Origin: Nocardioides panacisoli
GTDB lineage: Bacteria > Actinomycetota > Actinomycetes > Propionibacteriales > Nocardioidaceae
Assembly (NCBI RefSeq): GCF_019448235.1
Contig: NZ_CP080409.1
Span: 1,054,001-1,118,000 of the forward strand
Reading direction: 5' to 3'
DNA length: 64,000 nt
The notes beneath the pieces were generated by a model. It was not told the DNA's origin. It ran no database searches and saw only the letters and a program-made list of their open reading frames with translations. The position numbers and the translations under genes are program-made. Shown piece after piece: positions 62,050-64,000 of this stretch (the first letter of the stretch is position 1; every line of letters begins with the position of its first letter).

Positions 62050-62968
62050 CGTGGTTCTCCTGCTCGGGGTCGTGCGTGGGCACGTCGTCGGGTGCGGGGG
62101 CGTCGTCGGGCGCGGGCGTCCCGTCGAACTCGTCGGTGATCTCGATCTCCTGGTCCTCGCCACCGGTCCACCGGACGGTGAGCTCGCCCAGGGCGGAGAC
62201 CTGGTCGAAGGCGACCGCGCCCTCCCGGAAGAGCTCGAGCAGGGAGAGGAAGCGCGCCACCGTGGTCAAGGTGTCCGGTGAGTCGCCGCACAGCGCACGG
62301 AAGGTCATCGTGCCCTGCCGGCGCAACCGGTCCATCACGACCACGCCCTGCTCGCGGACGCTGACGGCCGGCGCGTGCAGGTGCTGGAGGGTGAAGGGGT
62401 CCTCGGGCTTGGGCGCGAGCGCGTTGGCCGCCAGGTCGGCGAACTGGTCCAGGCCGATGCCGATGAGCACCTCGGGCAGGAGCCCGGCGAACCGCTCGTC
62501 GAGCCCGACCGAGCGGGGGTGGCGTCGGCCCTCGGCCACCAGTCGCTCGTCGAAGACCGCCGCGATCTCCTTGTAGGCGCGGTACTGCAGCAGTCGCGCG
62601 AAGAGGAGGTCGCGCGCCTCGAGGAGCGCGAGGTCCTCCTCGTCCTCCACGTCGCCCGCGGGCAGCAGCCGGGCCGCCTTGAGGTCGAGCAGGGTGGCCG
62701 CGACGAGGAGGAAGTTGGTGGTCTCCTCCAGGCCCTCGTCGCTGTCGGTCCCGCGTGCCTTCACGTGGGCGATGAACTCGTCGGTGACCTTGGAGAGGGC
62801 GACCTCGGTGATGTCCAGCTTGTGCTTGGAGATCAGGCTGAGCAGGAGGTCGAAGGGGCCCTCGAAGTTGTCCAGGCGTACGGCGAAGCCGCTGTGCTCC
62901 TCGGCGGGAGGCTGGTCCCCCTCAGGCAGGGGTGGCGGCTCGGTGGTCACCGCAGCATCATTGCTCAC
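62042..62968 (-). CDS. scpA: Segregation and condensation protein A
   Basis: A 308-residue kleisin from 62968. The N-terminal segment FAVRLDNFEGPFDLLLSLISKHKLDITEVAL and the C-terminal winged helix (MTFRALCGDSPDTLTTVARFLSLLELFREGAVAFDQ) are diagnostic. It bridges SMC heads with ScpB. An acidic, Pro-rich tail (about 285-308, PDDAPAPDDVPTHDPEQE) is an added feature. Its start overlaps the small RHH-like gene by 11 bases. Confidence 0.95.
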   Translation of the reverse strand: MSNDAAVTTEPPPLPEGDQPPAEEHSGFAVRLDNFEGPFDLLLSLISKHKLDITEVALSKVTDEFIAHVKARGTDSDEGLEETTNFLLVAATLLDLKAARLLPAGDVEDEEDLALLEARDLLFARLLQYRAYKEIAAVFDERLVAEGRRHPRSVGLDERFAGLLPEVLIGIGLDQFADLAANALAPKPEDPFTLQHLHAPAVSVREQGVVVMDRLRRQGTMTFRALCGDSPDTLTTVARFLSLLELFREGAVAFDQVSALGELTVRWTGGEDQEIEITDEFDGTPAPDDAPAPDDVPTHDPEQENHDD

Positions 62969-63302
62969 GCAGTCGCCTGACCAGCGCGGAGTCCTCCCCG
63001 TGCGCCTCGAACTCCTCCAGCACCAGGTGCAGCGCCTCGCGCACCAGGCGTCCGCGGTCCACGGTCAGGCCGTGGCCCCCACGCAGCTGGAGGCGGGTCT
63101 GCTCGATCTCCATCAGCTCGGCGGAGGTGACGTAGACCGTCATCTTCTCGTCGTGGCGGATCCGTCCGCTGGCCCGCTTCTTCGCGGTGGACGTCTCCTC
63201 GGCCGGTGCGGGCTCGTCGGGGACGGCGCGCACCCGCGCCGGGGCGGGCTGCTCGCCGTCGGCGCCGCCGGTGGGCCGGAACAGGTCGTCGGCCGTGGGC
63301 AT
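62958..63302 (-). CDS. Small ribbon-helix-helix-like protein between parA and scpA
   Basis: A 114-residue protein from ATG 63302, two bases after the parA stop. The N-terminal half is disordered (Pro/Ala/Glu-rich); the C-terminal half (about 55-114) reads KMTVYVTSAELMEIEQTRL followed by VDRGRLVREALHLVLEEF, a pattern of one beta strand and two helices like MetJ/Arc DNA-binding proteins. Placed between a ParA-type ATPase and ScpA it may be a DNA-binding partner of the ATPase, as in ParA/RHH partition pairs. That role is an inference. Confidence 0.82.
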   Translation of the reverse strand: MPTADDLFRPTGGADGEQPAPARVRAVPDEPAPAEETSTAKKRASGRIRHDEKMTVYVTSAELMEIEQTRLQLRGGHGLTVDRGRLVREALHLVLEEFEAHGEDSALVRRLREQ

Positions 63303-63304
63303 GC

Positions 63305-64000
63305 TCACGCGTCGAGGCACCGCAGGGACACCTCCTTCGCCAGGTCGCGGTAGGCGTCGGCGCCCGCCGACGTGCCCGCGTAGGTGGTGATCGGCTCGCC
63401 GGCAACGGTGGAGTCGGAGAACTTCACCGTCCGGCGGATGACGGTGTGGAAGACCTTGTCGCCCCAGGCGTCGACGAGTCGCTCGAGCACCTCGCGGCCG
63501 TGGAGGGTGCGTCCGTCGAACATGGTGCCCAGGACGCCGTCGATCTCCAGGTCGGGGTTGAGGCGCTCGGTCACCTTGTCGATGGTGTTCTTCAGCAGCG
63601 CCACGCCACGCAGCGCGAAGTACTCGCACTCCAGCGGCACGATGACGCCGTGGGACGCCGTCAGGGCGTTGACCGTCAGCAGGCCGAGCGAGGGCTGGCA
63701 GTCGATGAGGATGACGTCGTAGTCCGCGGAGGCCTTGCGCAGCACCCGCTGCAGGGTCTGCTCGCGTGCGACCTCGTGCACCAGCTGCACCTCGGCCGCC
63801 GAGAGGTCGATGTTGGAGGGCAGCAGGTCCACGCCCTCGACACCGGAGGGCACCACGACGTCGTCGATGGTCACCTCGCGGTCCATGAGCAGGTTGTAGA
63901 TCGTCAGGTCCATCTCGTGGGGGTTCAGGCCCAGCCCCACCGAGAGCGACCCCTGGGGGTCGAAGTCGACCAGCAGCACCTTGCGGCCGTACTCGGCCAG
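63305..64000 (-). CDS. ParA/Soj family ATPase (5' end outside window)
   Basis: Reading from the window edge, the frame is open (LAEYGRKVLLVDFDPQGSL), so the gene lacks only its N-terminus with the KGGVGKTT loop. The 231 visible residues contain the Walker A' continuation VDFDPQGSLSVGLG, the Walker B-like VILIDCQPSLGLLTVNALTA and a C-terminal FHTVIRRTVKFSDSTVAGEPI. This scpAB-linked ParA (Rv1708-like) is separate from the origin-proximal parAB pair of actinobacteria. It is the first visible gene of the parA-RHH-scpA-scpB-pseudouridine synthase run. Confidence 0.92.
   Translation of the reverse strand: MAEYGRKVLLVDFDPQGSLSVGLGLNPHEMDLTIYNLLMDREVTIDDVVVPSGVEGVDLLPSNIDLSAAEVQLVHEVAREQTLQRVLRKASADYDVILIDCQPSLGLLTVNALTASHGVIVPLECEYFALRGVALLKNTIDKVTERLNPDLEIDGVLGTMFDGRTLHGREVLERLVDAWGDKVFHTVIRRTVKFSDSTVAGEPITTYAGTSAGADAYRDLAKEVSLRCLDA

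Overview
The window reads as chromosomal DNA of a very high-GC actinobacterium, most likely a member of the Nocardioidaceae (Nocardioides-like). Three things point there: strongly GC-biased third codon positions, actinobacterial regulatory motifs (an IdeR/DtxR iron box, two perfect TCGAAC-N4-GTTCGA SOS boxes, a Rex-like site), and two gene orders that match conserved actinobacterial blocks (the M. tuberculosis Rv1822-Rv1832 and Rv1708-Rv1713 neighbourhoods). Genes are dense. No gene-free stretch exceeds about 205 bases. No phage, insertion sequence, CRISPR array or rRNA was seen. Placement at genus level is inference.

Layout, left to right. 1-3057: the 3' end of a retropepsin-like 'ATP-dependent zinc protease', an M14 deacylase, a D-2-hydroxyacid dehydrogenase, a 54-residue Cys/His-rich protein and a cysteine-free HesB-like protein. 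3106-5460: a short UvrA paralogue. 5571-12553: a probable cyclic-di-GMP-linked polysaccharide locus (PAS-GGDEF-EAL protein, GT2 synthase-like transferase, small membrane protein, VanZ-like protein, secreted glycoside hydrolase). 12756-13807: CYTH and DoxX-like proteins. 13834-18194: an FCD-type GntR regulator divergent from an NRAMP-related transporter and the 5-oxoprolinase genes pxpABC, with a palindromic operator between them. 18201-21342: an LLM oxidoreductase, an SRPBCC protein, a lipoprotein sortase and an asparaginase. 21311-23694: cydAB behind a Rex-like site. 24551-32193: an iron-regulated, NRPS-independent hydroxamate siderophore operon of five overlapping genes, with a fused acyltransferase-synthetase, a second acyltransferase and an unexpected penicillin-acylase-family hydrolase. 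32314-34471: a cyclophilin lipoprotein and RmuC.

34489-43098 is the conserved actinobacterial block gcvP (with glycine riboswitch), MerR, DUF151 nuclease, ftsR-like MerR, garA-like FHA protein, gcvH, DUF881, small basic protein, DUF881, CDP-alcohol phosphatidyltransferase. 43145-48934: two CNNM/CorC-type membrane proteins, acetoacetyl-CoA ligase and a phytoene-desaturase-like flavoprotein. 49050-49122 is tRNA-Pro(GGG) with a strong terminator. 49205-56741 is a co-directional DNA-damage mutagenesis cassette, imuA', imuB, a small GTPase, a DUF222/REP13E12-type HNH protein and dnaE2, with one SOS box before imuA' and a second before the HNH gene. 56788-64000 is the conserved run der, plsC-like, cmk, tyrA, rsuA-like, scpB, scpA, a ribbon-helix-helix-like protein and parA (cut by the window end).

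The parts most worth follow-up are the mutasome cassette with a GTPase and HNH nuclease built in, the siderophore operon carrying a penicillin acylase without a visible export signal, and the c-di-GMP-associated glycan locus.
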